Shown here in pieces: positions 49,938-58,369 of a stretch of 64,000 nt of DNA. Under the pieces are notes generated by a model. That model did no database searches and was not told where the DNA came from. It saw only the letters and a program-made list of their open reading frames with translations. A program made the translations under genes and the position numbers. The DNA is from Sva-07 sp963829585 (lineage in GTDB: Bacteria; Actinomycetota; Acidimicrobiia; Acidimicrobiales; Ilumatobacteraceae), in assembly GCA_963829585.1 (NCBI GenBank), contig CAWHJD010000013.1, forward strand, positions 124,001 to 188,000, given 5' to 3'. How positions within the stretch are numbered: the first letter of the stretch is position 1; every line of letters starts with the position of its first letter.

Positions 49938-51173
49938 ATGCGAGTACTCGTGGTCGGTGCAGGTGGCGTGGGGTCGGCGTTCGTGGCGATCGCATCGAGG
50001 CGGGAGATCTACACCCACATCACGGTCGCCGACATCGACATCGCCAAGGCCGAGGCGGCGGTCGGCACGGCGACCGGCAACGACGCCGGCACCCGGATCG
50101 TGGCCGCCCGGATCGACGCCTCCTCCGAGATCGACGTCGCCGACCTCGCACGATCGATGCAGGCCGACGTGGTGCTCAACGCCTGCGATCCACGGTTCAA
50201 TCCGCCGATCTTCGAGGGAGCCTTCGCCGCCGGGTGCAACTACGTCGACATGGCGATGAACCTGTCGGTTCCCCATCCGACCAAGCCCTTCGAGAAGACC
50301 GGCATCCGACTCGGCGACGGCCAGTTCGCCGAGTCACCGACATGGAAGAACCGCGGCCTGATGGCGCTGTGCGGGATGGGTGTCGAGCCAGGGTTCTCGG
50401 ATGTGGCCGCTCGGTATGCCGCCGACGAACTGTTCAGCGAGATCCACGAGATCGGGGTGCGTGACGGCGCCGACCTCGTGGTCGACGGTTACGACTTCGC
50501 GCCGACGTTCTCGATCTGGACGACGATCGAGGAGTGTCTCAATCCGCCGGTGATCTACGAGCGTGAGCGGGGCTGGTACACGACCGAACCGTTCTCCGAG
50601 CCGGAGATCTTCACGTTCCCCGAAGGCATCGGCCCACTGCAGTGTGTCAACGTCGAACACGAGGAAGTCATCCTCATGCCCCGGTGGATCGACACGCAGC
50701 GGGTGACGTTCAAGTACGGCCTGGGCGAGGAGTTCATCGACGTCCTCAAGACGCTGCGCAAACTCGAACTCCACTCGACCACCGCGGTCGACGTCAAGGG
50801 TGTCAAGGTGTCGCCGCGCGACCTCGTGGCGGCGATGCTGCCCGACCCGGCGACACTCGGCGGGGTGATGCACGGACGCACGTGTGCCGGCACCTGGGTC
50901 ACCGGGCTGGGCAAGGACGGCGAGCCCCGAGAGGTCTACGTGTACCACGTGGTCGACAACGTGGTGTCGATGCGCGAGTTCGGTCACCAAGCCGTCGTGT
51001 GGCAGACGGCGGTGATGCCTGCCGTCGCCATCGAACTGATGGCGAAGGGCATCTGGCACCGCCCCGGAGTGATCGGCCCCGAAGCGCTCCCCCCGATGCC
51101 GTTCCTCGACCTGCTCGACGAGTACGGCAGCGAATGGGAATGGGCCGACTACAAGGACCGCGCCCCCGTCTGA
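49938..51173 (+). CDS. Saccharopine dehydrogenase-family oxidoreductase
   Basis: 411 residues. The N-terminal Rossmann motif is VLVVGAGGVGSAFVAIASRR, and the substrate domain includes NACDPRFNPPIFEGAFAAGC and GMGVEPGFSDVAARYAADEL. This family includes lysine, saccharopine and carboxynorspermidine dehydrogenases and homospermidine synthase. It is divergent from, and shares a tight promoter region with, the amine oxidase-aminotransferase operon, so a polyamine or diamine substrate is plausible. Confidence 0.88.
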   Translation: MRVLVVGAGGVGSAFVAIASRREIYTHITVADIDIAKAEAAVGTATGNDAGTRIVAARIDASSEIDVADLARSMQADVVLNACDPRFNPPIFEGAFAAGCNYVDMAMNLSVPHPTKPFEKTGIRLGDGQFAESPTWKNRGLMALCGMGVEPGFSDVAARYAADELFSEIHEIGVRDGADLVVDGYDFAPTFSIWTTIEECLNPPVIYERERGWYTTEPFSEPEIFTFPEGIGPLQCVNVEHEEVILMPRWIDTQRVTFKYGLGEEFIDVLKTLRKLELHSTTAVDVKGVKVSPRDLVAAMLPDPATLGGVMHGRTCAGTWVTGLGKDGEPREVYVYHVVDNVVSMREFGHQAVVWQTAVMPAVAIELMAKGIWHRPGVIGPEALPPMPFLDLLDEYGSEWEWADYKDRAPV

Positions 51174-51176
51174 CGG

Positions 51177-52169
51177 TCAGGCGCCGGGGTCGACGACCCA
51201 GCGGCCGCGAACCTGGCCGTCGAGGATGCTCGGGCCACGCTCGAGCAGCTGGCTGAGCGGGACGATCTCGGTCAGCGAATCGATGACATCAGCGGGGAGG
51301 TCGCGCCCGAGTCGGCCCCACGCCTGCTGACGCACGGGTGTGGGCGTCATCACGGATTCGACACCCTGCAGGCGCACGTTGCGCAGGATGAACGGCATCA
51401 CCGTCGTCGGCAGGTCGGCGCCGCCCGCGAGACCGCAGGCTGCCACGACGCCGCCGTACTGCATCTGCGCCAACACCTTCGCGAGCATCTTCGAGCCGAC
51501 CGTGTCGACCGCGGCAGCCCACTGCTCGGATTCGAGTGGGCGCGCCGGCTCGGTCATCTCCTCACGACCGAGGAACGCCGTGGCGCCGAGACCGGCGAGG
51601 TACTCCTGCGTCTCGGGACGACCGGTCACGGCAGTGACCTCGAAGCCGAGCCCCGAGAGCAACGCCACCGCGACCGACCCGACACCACCGGCTGCTCCGG
51701 TGACGAGCGCCGGACCCTGAGCGGGCGGCACATGGGCGTCTTCGATCGCCATCACGCAGAGCATTGCCGTCAGGCCGGCCGTGCCGATCGACATCGCCGT
51801 CAGCGCACTCATGCCGTCGGGGCGCTTCACCAGCCATTCCGAGCGCACACGCTGGCGCTGCGTGTATCCGCCCCAGAACCGTTCACCGACACCCCAGCCC
51901 GTCGAGATGACCGCATCACCGACGGCGAAGTCGGGCGAGTCGCTCGCCACGACCGTTCCGGTGAGGTCGATGCCGGGGACCATCGGATAGCTGCGCACGA
52001 TGCGACCCTGGCCCGCCAGGGCCATGCCGTCCTTGTAGTTCAGCGACGAGTAGTCGACATCGATCGTGACGTCGCCCTCCGGAAGGTCGGCGTCGGTGAG
52101 TTGCTCGAGTGCCCCGACGGGGCCTGCTTCGGCCTCGCGAAGGACGAGGGCCGTGAAGGTGTCGCTCAT
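51177..52169 (-). CDS. AcuI/YhdH-family NADPH-dependent acrylyl-CoA/quinone reductase
   Basis: 330 residues from ATG 52169. It is a zinc-free medium-chain dehydrogenase: SSLNYKDGMALAGQGRIV, PMVPGIDLTGTVV, FWGGYTQRQRV and the nucleotide site VTGAAGGVGSVAVALL. The AcuI/YhdH group reduces acrylyl-CoA or related enoyl compounds with NADPH, removing a toxic intermediate of propanoid or DMSP breakdown. The stop lies 3 nt from the convergent saccharopine dehydrogenase-like gene. Confidence 0.9.
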   Translation of the reverse strand: MSDTFTALVLREAEAGPVGALEQLTDADLPEGDVTIDVDYSSLNYKDGMALAGQGRIVRSYPMVPGIDLTGTVVASDSPDFAVGDAVISTGWGVGERFWGGYTQRQRVRSEWLVKRPDGMSALTAMSIGTAGLTAMLCVMAIEDAHVPPAQGPALVTGAAGGVGSVAVALLSGLGFEVTAVTGRPETQEYLAGLGATAFLGREEMTEPARPLESEQWAAAVDTVGSKMLAKVLAQMQYGGVVAACGLAGGADLPTTVMPFILRNVRLQGVESVMTPTPVRQQAWGRLGRDLPADVIDSLTEIVPLSQLLERGPSILDGQVRGRWVVDPGA

Positions 52170-52237
52170 CGGGTCATCGTTGCACACCGCCTGCGACGGG
52201 ATCCCGCCGACACGGCCCCACGTGGCAGAGTGAACGC

Positions 52238-53101
52238 ATGTCGCCGACCCCTCGAAACGTCGAGTCACTGCCCCCGATCGTGAGCGCCGACTGGCTGGCG
52301 GACCACGGCACGGACGTCGTGATCTGCGAGGTCGGTTCGACGATGGCCGATGCCGACCCCGAGGCGAAGTATCGCGAGCGGCACATCCCAGGGGCGAGGT
52401 ACGTCTCACTCGACGACGCGCTTGCCGCACCGCCGTCGGCGACCGGCGGACGCCATCCGCTCCCGACGCCGGAGGACTTCGCCCGCCATCTCGGTGCGCT
52501 CGGAATCGGCGACGACGCAACCGTGGTCGCGTACGATCGGCGCGCCGGCGGCGGGCTCGCGGGACGGCTCGTGTGGATGCTGCGAATCGTCGGACAGCCG
52601 GCTGCGCTCCTCGACGGCGGGCTCGGTGGCTGGGTCGCTGAACGCGGTGGTGACTTCGAGAGCGGGCTCGTCGACGTCGAACCGGTCGACCGCGCCGTGC
52701 GTCCGTGGCCCGCCGACGCCGTGGCCGACGCCGACGCCGTCGCCCGGCACATCGACGCCGGCGGCATCGTGATCGACAGTCGCGATCCCGCCCGGTACGC
52801 CGGCGAGGTCGAGCCGATCGACACGGTTGCGGGCCACATCCCCGGCGCGATCAACATCGTCTACGTCGACAACCTCGACGCGGACTCACACTTCCGCGAG
52901 CCGGCGGAACTCACCGAGCGCTTCGCCGTCAGTGCAGCCGACGACAACCCCATCGTGTACTGCGGCTCGGGCGTCACGGCCTGCCACAACGCGCTCGTGA
53001 TGGAGCACCTCGGGCTCGGTCGCCCGAGGGTGTTCGTCGGGTCGTGGTCGGCGTGGTCGGCCGACCCCGACCGGGCGGTCGCCACCGGTCCGACCCCGTG
53101 A
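52238..53101 (+). CDS. sseA: Thiosulfate/3-mercaptopyruvate sulfurtransferase (two rhodanese domains)
   Basis: 287 residues. The inactive N-terminal rhodanese domain has YRERHIPGARYV and YDRRAGGGLAGR (no Cys). The C-terminal catalytic domain has DSRDPARYAGE, GHIPGAINI and the active loop CGSGVTAC with the persulfide Cys. It moves sulfane sulfur from thiosulfate or 3-mercaptopyruvate to cyanide or thiols. It is followed 13 nt later by a TauE/SafE permease, so sulfur-compound handling is likely shared. Confidence 0.92.
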   Translation: MSPTPRNVESLPPIVSADWLADHGTDVVICEVGSTMADADPEAKYRERHIPGARYVSLDDALAAPPSATGGRHPLPTPEDFARHLGALGIGDDATVVAYDRRAGGGLAGRLVWMLRIVGQPAALLDGGLGGWVAERGGDFESGLVDVEPVDRAVRPWPADAVADADAVARHIDAGGIVIDSRDPARYAGEVEPIDTVAGHIPGAINIVYVDNLDADSHFREPAELTERFAVSAADDNPIVYCGSGVTACHNALVMEHLGLGRPRVFVGSWSAWSADPDRAVATGPTP

Positions 53102-53114
53102 CGGGCCCGACGCC

Positions 53115-53852
53115 GTGAGCGGCGGCGAACTCCTCGTCATTCTCGTTGCCGTCGTCATCGGGTCGATCGCCAAGGCGGTCACCGGGATGGGTCTGCCGTT
53201 GATCGCCATCCCGATCGCGTCGTTGTTCATCGACGTCGACACCGCGATCGTGGTGATCGCCTTCCCGAACGTGCTCGCCAACGCCGTGCTCGCTTCGAAG
53301 GAACGGCACAGCTACCCGCAGACCCGTGACCTTCCGACACTCGCGATCGTCGGGGTGATCGGGGCGATCGCCGGGACGTTGCTGCTCGTCAACATTCCCG
53401 AGACGCCGCTCGTCGTCGCGGTGATCGTGGCGATCGTCGGCTACATCGTGCTCTTCTTCGCCCACCCCGACCTGCGTACGAGCCCGGCTCGTTCGAAGCG
53501 CCTCGCACCGTTGGTCGGCCTCGTGGCCGGTGTGTTCCAGGGGGCCGTCGGGATCTCCGGGCCGATCGTCGGCTCGTGGATCCACAGCTACCGGCTGACG
53601 CGGAGTGCGCACATCCTGTCGGTCACCACGTTGTTCTTCATCACCGGCCTCGCCCAACTCGTCGTGCTGATCAGCACCGGCGAGCTCTCCGGCCGAGTCG
53701 CCGCAACGATGCTGGCGTGCATCCCCGTGTTCGCGTCGATCCCGATCGGCACACGCCTGCGCAACAAGGTGTCGGGACGCGGATTCGACCTCGCGATCGT
53801 CGGCATGCTCGGCGTCTCGGCAGCGGCCCTGTGCCTGCAGACGTTCTTCTGA
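53115..53852 (+). CDS. TauE/SafE (TSUP) family sulfite/organosulfonate exporter
   Basis: 245 residues from GTG 53115 with about seven to eight hydrophobic helices. The repeated family motif regions are IAKAVTGMGLPLIAIPI and VAGVFQGAVGISGPIVGSW. TSUP proteins move sulfite, sulfoacetate or related anions across the membrane. Its position directly after the sulfurtransferase (which releases sulfite) supports sulfite export. Confidence 0.9.
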   Translation: MSGGELLVILVAVVIGSIAKAVTGMGLPLIAIPIASLFIDVDTAIVVIAFPNVLANAVLASKERHSYPQTRDLPTLAIVGVIGAIAGTLLLVNIPETPLVVAVIVAIVGYIVLFFAHPDLRTSPARSKRLAPLVGLVAGVFQGAVGISGPIVGSWIHSYRLTRSAHILSVTTLFFITGLAQLVVLISTGELSGRVAATMLACIPVFASIPIGTRLRNKVSGRGFDLAIVGMLGVSAAALCLQTFF

Positions 53853-53854
53853 GG

Positions 53855-53860
53855 TAGCCT
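53855..53860 (+). promoter_or_regulatory. Putative -10 box for the thi operon
   Basis: TAGCCT just after the permease stop; transcription would start about 53867, immediately before the TPP riboswitch. Confidence 0.45.
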
Positions 53861-53870
53861 GACCTGACAA

Positions 53871-53961
53871 CCCACGGGGAGCTCGCTGGAACGGCGGGCT
53901 GAGAGGGCGACCGCCGTCGCCGACCCACGAACCTGATCCGGATAATGCCGGCGGAGGAACA
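53871..53961 (+). ncRNA. TPP (THI-box) riboswitch
   Basis: All conserved THI elements are present in order: ACGGGGAG, CTGAGAGGGCGACC, CGAACCTGATCCGGATAATG and GCCGGCGGAGGAA. The closing GGAGG is also the ribosome site of the GTG at 53964 (6-nt spacing). Ligand binding would therefore hide it and block translation. It controls thiN-thiB-thiP-thiQ. Confidence 0.96.
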
Positions 53962-53963
53962 TC

Positions 53964-54629
53964 GTGAACGAACACATCGTCATCATCACGGGGGCCGCCC
54001 CGATCTCGCCCGAGGTCGTCGCACGCATCCCGCCCGATGCACTGTTGATCGCCGTCGACGGCGGGCTCGACCATGCGCTGGCAGTCGGGCTGGAACCGAC
54101 CCGCGTCGTCGGCGACCTCGATTCGGTGACCGACGACGGCCTGGCCTGGGCCGCTCGCCACGCATCGATCGAACGGCACCCGACCGACAAGGACCGCACC
54201 GACACCGAACTCGCGCTCGCTGTTGCGGCGGGTCACGACCCGGACCGGATCACGCTGATCGGTGGCGGGAACCGGCTCGACCACACGATCGCCGGCATCG
54301 GCGCACTCGGCGCGCTGAGCCTCACGAGCGTGCCACTGCTCGATGCGTGGTGGGACGGTCAACACGTCACGGTCGTCCAGGGCCCGGGCTCGGCCACACT
54401 GCACCTCGCGCCGGGATCGACCCTGTCGCTGCTCGCTCTCCACGGCCCGTGCACCCGGGTGACGTTGCGCAACACCCGATGGGAACTGACCGAGATCGAC
54501 ATCGATCCGGTCGTCGGACTCGGTGTGAGCAACGAGGTCCCCGACGGGGCCGGGGCGGTCGACGTCGAGGTGTCGCTGTCGAGTGGCACCCTCACGATCT
54601 TCGACGTCCCCGCCGAGGAGTCGCGATGA
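53964..54629 (+). CDS. thiN: Thiamine diphosphokinase
   Basis: 221 residues from GTG 53964. The family motifs are VDGGLDHALAVGLEPTRVVGDLDSV, DKDRTDTELAL and GGGNRLDHTIAGIGAL. It pyrophosphorylates thiamine to TPP using ATP. It sits first behind the TPP riboswitch and is coupled (ATGA) to the thiamine-binding protein gene, so imported thiamine is converted directly to coenzyme. Confidence 0.93.
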   Translation: MNEHIVIITGAAPISPEVVARIPPDALLIAVDGGLDHALAVGLEPTRVVGDLDSVTDDGLAWAARHASIERHPTDKDRTDTELALAVAAGHDPDRITLIGGGNRLDHTIAGIGALGALSLTSVPLLDAWWDGQHVTVVQGPGSATLHLAPGSTLSLLALHGPCTRVTLRNTRWELTEIDIDPVVGLGVSNEVPDGAGAVDVEVSLSSGTLTIFDVPAEESR

Positions 54630-55826
54630 GCGAAGCGACCGACAGGCGGGCGCCTCGCTCATCGCGGGGGCGTGTTGTCGTGGCACTCGCCGGTGCGGCG
54701 GCACTGCTCGTCACAGCGAGCGCATGTAGCAGCGACGAGCAGCCCGAGCGACGACTCGGTCGCCGTGGGTGAACCCCCGACCGGGCCGCTCACGACGAGC
54801 CCCGCGACGCCGCTCACGACGCCCGGGACGACGAGCGGTGAGACGATCACGCTGGTCGCCTATGACTCGTTCCCCGAGGCCGACACCTCGCTCAACGACG
54901 CCCTCTCCTCGTTCACCGAACAGACCGGGATCGGCGTCGACATCCTCGTCGCCGGAGACGCCGGCACCATGCTGTCGAAGGCCTCGCTCACCGCCGGCAA
55001 CCCCGAGGGCGACGTCATGTGGGGCATCGACAACACGCTGCTCTCACGAGCCGTCGCGGACGACGTGTTCGACCCCTACGTGGCAGCGGGCATCGCCGAC
55101 GGCTCGGTCACGATCGACGATGCCTTCACCTCCCTCGTCCCCAACGGCGAGGCGACGCCCGTCGACTACGGCGACGTCTGCGTCAACTACGACATCGGGT
55201 GGTTCGCGGAGCGCGGGCTCGAACCGCCGACGACACTGTCCGATCTGGCCGACCCCGCCTATGCCGGCATGCTCGTCGTCGAGAACCCCGCGACGTCGTC
55301 ACCCGGGCTCGCCTTCCTCCTCGCAACGATCGACGAGTTCGGCCCCGAGGGATGGCAGGCCTACTGGAGCGAACTCGGCGCAAACGGCGTCGAGGTCGTC
55401 GACAGTTGGACGCAGGCGTACTACGAACGCTTCTCGTGGGCCGGTGGCGGCCCGACGCCGATGGTCGTCAGCTACGGCTCGAGTCCGCCTGCCGAAGTCA
55501 TCTTCGCCGACCCGCCACGCACCGACTCGCCCACGGGTGTCATCGAGGACACGTGCTTCCGTCAGGTGGAGTTCGCCGGCGTGCTGCGGGGCACCGACTC
55601 ACCCGACGCCGCCCGTCAGCTCGTCGACTTCCTCGTCGGCGAGGAGTTCCAGTCCGAACTTCCGCTGAACCTGTTCGTCTACCCGACGAACGAGGCGGTC
55701 GAGCTGCCGCAGGAGTTCGTGGACCACGCCGTGGTGCCGGAGGTTTCCCGTTCGCTCGACCCCGCGCTGATCGACGCCAACCGCGCCGCCTGGATCGACG
55801 AGTGGACGGAGCTGGTGCTCGGGTGA
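54626..55826 (+). CDS. thiB: Thiamine ABC transporter substrate-binding lipoprotein, frameshifted
   Basis: About 400 residues from ATG 54626, with a frame change near 54745 just after the lipobox (TASAC, Cys34). The binding-protein fold has VAYDSFPEADTSL, GDVMWGIDNTLLSRAV, PVDYGDVCVNYDIGWF and DSWTQAYYERFSWAGGG, matching TbpA/ThiB. Captures thiamine outside the membrane for ThiP/ThiQ. The rest of the operon is intact, so the frameshift is probably an indel error. Confidence 0.92.
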
Positions 55827-57427
55827 ACCGCCTGCCGCGGTGGCTCGTCGCGACGCTCGCGATCGTGCCCGTCGTGGCCCTCGGGATCTTCTACGTCTGG
55901 CCGTTCACGACGCTGGTCGTCGAGGCCTTCGGCGCAACCGCGATCGCCGACACCCTGGGCCGGTCCCGGACGTGGGAGGTCGTGTGGTTCACGCTGTGGC
56001 AGGCGGTGGTGTCGACGGCCGTCACGATCGTCGTGGGCCTGGTCCCGGCCTACGTCGTGGCGCGATTCGCCTTCCGCGGACGCAGCGTGCTCGTCGGCCT
56101 GCTCACGGCCACGTTCGTCCTTCCCACCGTCGTGATGGGTGCCGCATTCCTCGCACTGCTGCCCGGCTCCCTCGACCGCACGGTGTTCGCCGTGATCGCG
56201 GCGCATGTCGCGTTCAACGTGGCCGTCGTGGTGCGAGTCGTCGGATCACTGTGGGAGCACCTGCCAACCGACATGGAGTACGCCGCCGCGACGCTCGGCG
56301 CGTCGCGCTGGCACGTCGTCACCCGGATCTCGCTCCCGCTCGTCAGGCCGGCCGTCACCGCTGCTGCCACCATCGTGTTCCTGTTCTCGTTCACCTCGTT
56401 CGGTGTCATTCGCATCCTCGGCGCGCCGGGCACGCGCACGATCGAGGTCGAGGTGTGGCGTCGCGCCACGCAACTCGGCGACATCGGCGGCGCCACCGTG
56501 CTCGCCCTGCTGCAGCTGACCCTGCTCGCCGTGGTCCTCACGTGGTCGACGATCGTCCAGCGGACCCAGAGCCGCGCGTTGGCGCTGCGGCCGGTGGCGC
56601 CCCGTCGACGTGCGCGGACTCGTGGCGAGCGTTCCTTCGTCGCCGTCGCCGCCGGGGCAACGGCACTCGTCGCGCTCCTGCCACTCACCGCTCTCGTGGT
56701 TCGCTCGTTCTCGACGCCCGACGGCTGGTCGACGAGCGCCTGGACCGACCTCGGCCGAACCGAACTACGCCCCGGTCTGCGGGTCGGTCTCGATCCGGTC
56801 GACGCCATCGCGAACTCGCTCGTCAACGCGATGTGGGCGACGCTCTTCGCCGTCATCGTCGGCGGGCTCGCCAGCCTGGCGATCACGGCGGCCAGACGCC
56901 ACGGCCGATTGATCGACGGCGGACTCATGCTCCCGCTCGCCACGTCGGCGGTCACGATCGGCCTCGGCATGCTCATCACCTTCGACGTCGCGCCGGTCGA
57001 CTGGCGCGCTTCGTGGTGGCTCGTGCCGGTCGGCCATGCGCTGGTCGCCGTGCCGTTCGTCGTGCGCATCTGCGTCGGGGTGCTGCGCTCGGTCGATCCG
57101 GCGATGACCGATGCGGCCGCCACCCTCGGAGCCGCACCGGTGCGGGCGTGGCGAGCGACCGTGGTGCCCTACCTGTGGCGTCCGCTCGCCGCCGGGGCCG
57201 CACTGGCGGCGGCGATCTCGCTCGGCGAGTTCGGCGCGACCAGCTTCCTCTCGCGGTCGGGTGGGGAGACGCTCCCGATCGCCATCGAGCACCTCCTCGG
57301 CCGCACCGGCACGACGCTGCAGGCGCAGGGGTACGTGCTCGCCACCATGCTCGCGGCAATGACCGTGGTGTTGGTCGTCGTCATCGAGCAGGCTCAGTCG
57401 AGGTCCGATCCGGCGGCGAGCCGATGA
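55823..57427 (+). CDS. thiP: Thiamine ABC transporter permease
   Basis: 534 residues from GTG 55823 overlapping the thiB stop. About twelve membrane helices form two fused permease halves. Each has an EAA loop: EYAAATLGASRWHVVTRI in the first half and DAAATLGAAPVRAWRATV in the second. The length and double structure match ThiP. Coupled to thiQ by ATGA. Confidence 0.94.
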   Translation: MNRLPRWLVATLAIVPVVALGIFYVWPFTTLVVEAFGATAIADTLGRSRTWEVVWFTLWQAVVSTAVTIVVGLVPAYVVARFAFRGRSVLVGLLTATFVLPTVVMGAAFLALLPGSLDRTVFAVIAAHVAFNVAVVVRVVGSLWEHLPTDMEYAAATLGASRWHVVTRISLPLVRPAVTAAATIVFLFSFTSFGVIRILGAPGTRTIEVEVWRRATQLGDIGGATVLALLQLTLLAVVLTWSTIVQRTQSRALALRPVAPRRRARTRGERSFVAVAAGATALVALLPLTALVVRSFSTPDGWSTSAWTDLGRTELRPGLRVGLDPVDAIANSLVNAMWATLFAVIVGGLASLAITAARRHGRLIDGGLMLPLATSAVTIGLGMLITFDVAPVDWRASWWLVPVGHALVAVPFVVRICVGVLRSVDPAMTDAAATLGAAPVRAWRATVVPYLWRPLAAGAALAAAISLGEFGATSFLSRSGGETLPIAIEHLLGRTGTTLQAQGYVLATMLAAMTVVLVVVIEQAQSRSDPAASR

Positions 57428-58050
57428 GCGAGCTCGGGGTGCAGGATGTCCGAGTCGCGTACGGCGACACGGTGGTTCTCGATGGCGTCTCGCTCCACGT
57501 GCAGAGCGGTGAATCCGTCGCGCTGCTGGGACCATCCGGGAGCGGCAAGACCACCCTCCTGCGTGTGATCGCCGGCATCGTCGCGCCCGACGCAGGCATC
57601 GTCCTGGTGGACGGCATCGACGTGACCCGCGTCGCGACCCACCGGCGTGGTGTCGGCATGGTCTTCCAGGACAACCAGCTGTTCCCGCACCTGTCGACGC
57701 TCGACAACGTCACATTCGGACCCAAGCTGGCGGGTGCGTCGAAGGACGAGCGCAATGCCGTCGGGCGGGAGTGGCTCGACCGCGTCGGCTTGGCGGGATT
57801 CGACGATCGAAGCGTCACCGAACTCTCCGGGGGCGAGGCGAAGCGGGTCGCCCTCGCGCGCACCCTTGCCACGCACCCGTCCGTCGTGCTGCTCGACGAG
57901 CCCCTGACGGGCCTCGACCGCGAGCTCCACGATCGGCTGGCGGTCGACCTCGCCGAACTCCTGCGGCCGATCACCACGCTCGTGGTCACGCACGATCCCG
58001 ACGAGGCTGCGGTGATCGCCGACCGTACGGTCGCCCTGGCCGACCTCTGA
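57424..58050 (+). CDS. thiQ: Thiamine ABC transporter ATP-binding protein
   Basis: 208 residues. Walker A is GPSGSGKT (36-43), the Q-loop is GMVFQDNQLFPHL, the signature is LSGGEAKR (Glu in place of Gln) and Walker B is VVLLDEPLTGLD. The switch His is in VVTHDPDEA. Short, single-domain importer ATPase as expected for ThiQ. Last gene of the riboswitch operon. Confidence 0.93.
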   Translation: MSELGVQDVRVAYGDTVVLDGVSLHVQSGESVALLGPSGSGKTTLLRVIAGIVAPDAGIVLVDGIDVTRVATHRRGVGMVFQDNQLFPHLSTLDNVTFGPKLAGASKDERNAVGREWLDRVGLAGFDDRSVTELSGGEAKRVALARTLATHPSVVLLDEPLTGLDRELHDRLAVDLAELLRPITTLVVTHDPDEAAVIADRTVALADL

Positions 58051-58071
58051 GGTTCCCCTCCGCTCGTCAGG

Positions 58072-58359
58072 GTGCCCACTGCGCACGCGATGAACGCGAA
58101 CCACTTGCGCCAACGGGCCCAGCATCTCCGCGACCTCGCGAACTCGATCGAGTCGCTGGCGGTGATGGGCCTCGAGGGCCACGCCGGCGACGACACCTGG
58201 CATGGGCCGCGCCCGATGCTGTGCCGATCGACGCTCGGGTCCAACCAACGCCAACTGCATGCAGCCGCCGACGAGCTGCGCGTCCACGCCCACCGGTTCG
58301 AGCAGCACGCCGCCGAGCTCGACGCCGTCGCCGCTGCTCGGGTCGGCCTGGCCGGCTGA
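58072..58359 (+). CDS. WXG100-like small helical protein
   Basis: 95 residues from GTG 58072 or 89 from ATG 58090. Two helices flank GDDTWHGP, where Trp37 (ATG numbering) and Gly39 form the W-x-G turn. The second helix (NQRQLHAAADELRVHAHRFEQHAAELDAVA) is typical of the family. WXG100 proteins are secreted by type VII systems as helical-hairpin dimers. The larger gene at 58370 starts 11 nt later. No secretion ATPase is in the window. Confidence 0.75.
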   Translation: MPTAHAMNANHLRQRAQHLRDLANSIESLAVMGLEGHAGDDTWHGPRPMLCRSTLGSNQRQLHAAADELRVHAHRFEQHAAELDAVAAARVGLAG

Positions 58360-58369
58360 GGGGCGCGAC

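Noticed and set aside
56050..57123. 357-codon minus-strand open frame
   Set aside because: Antisense to thiP, whose membrane helices and EAA loops are certain.
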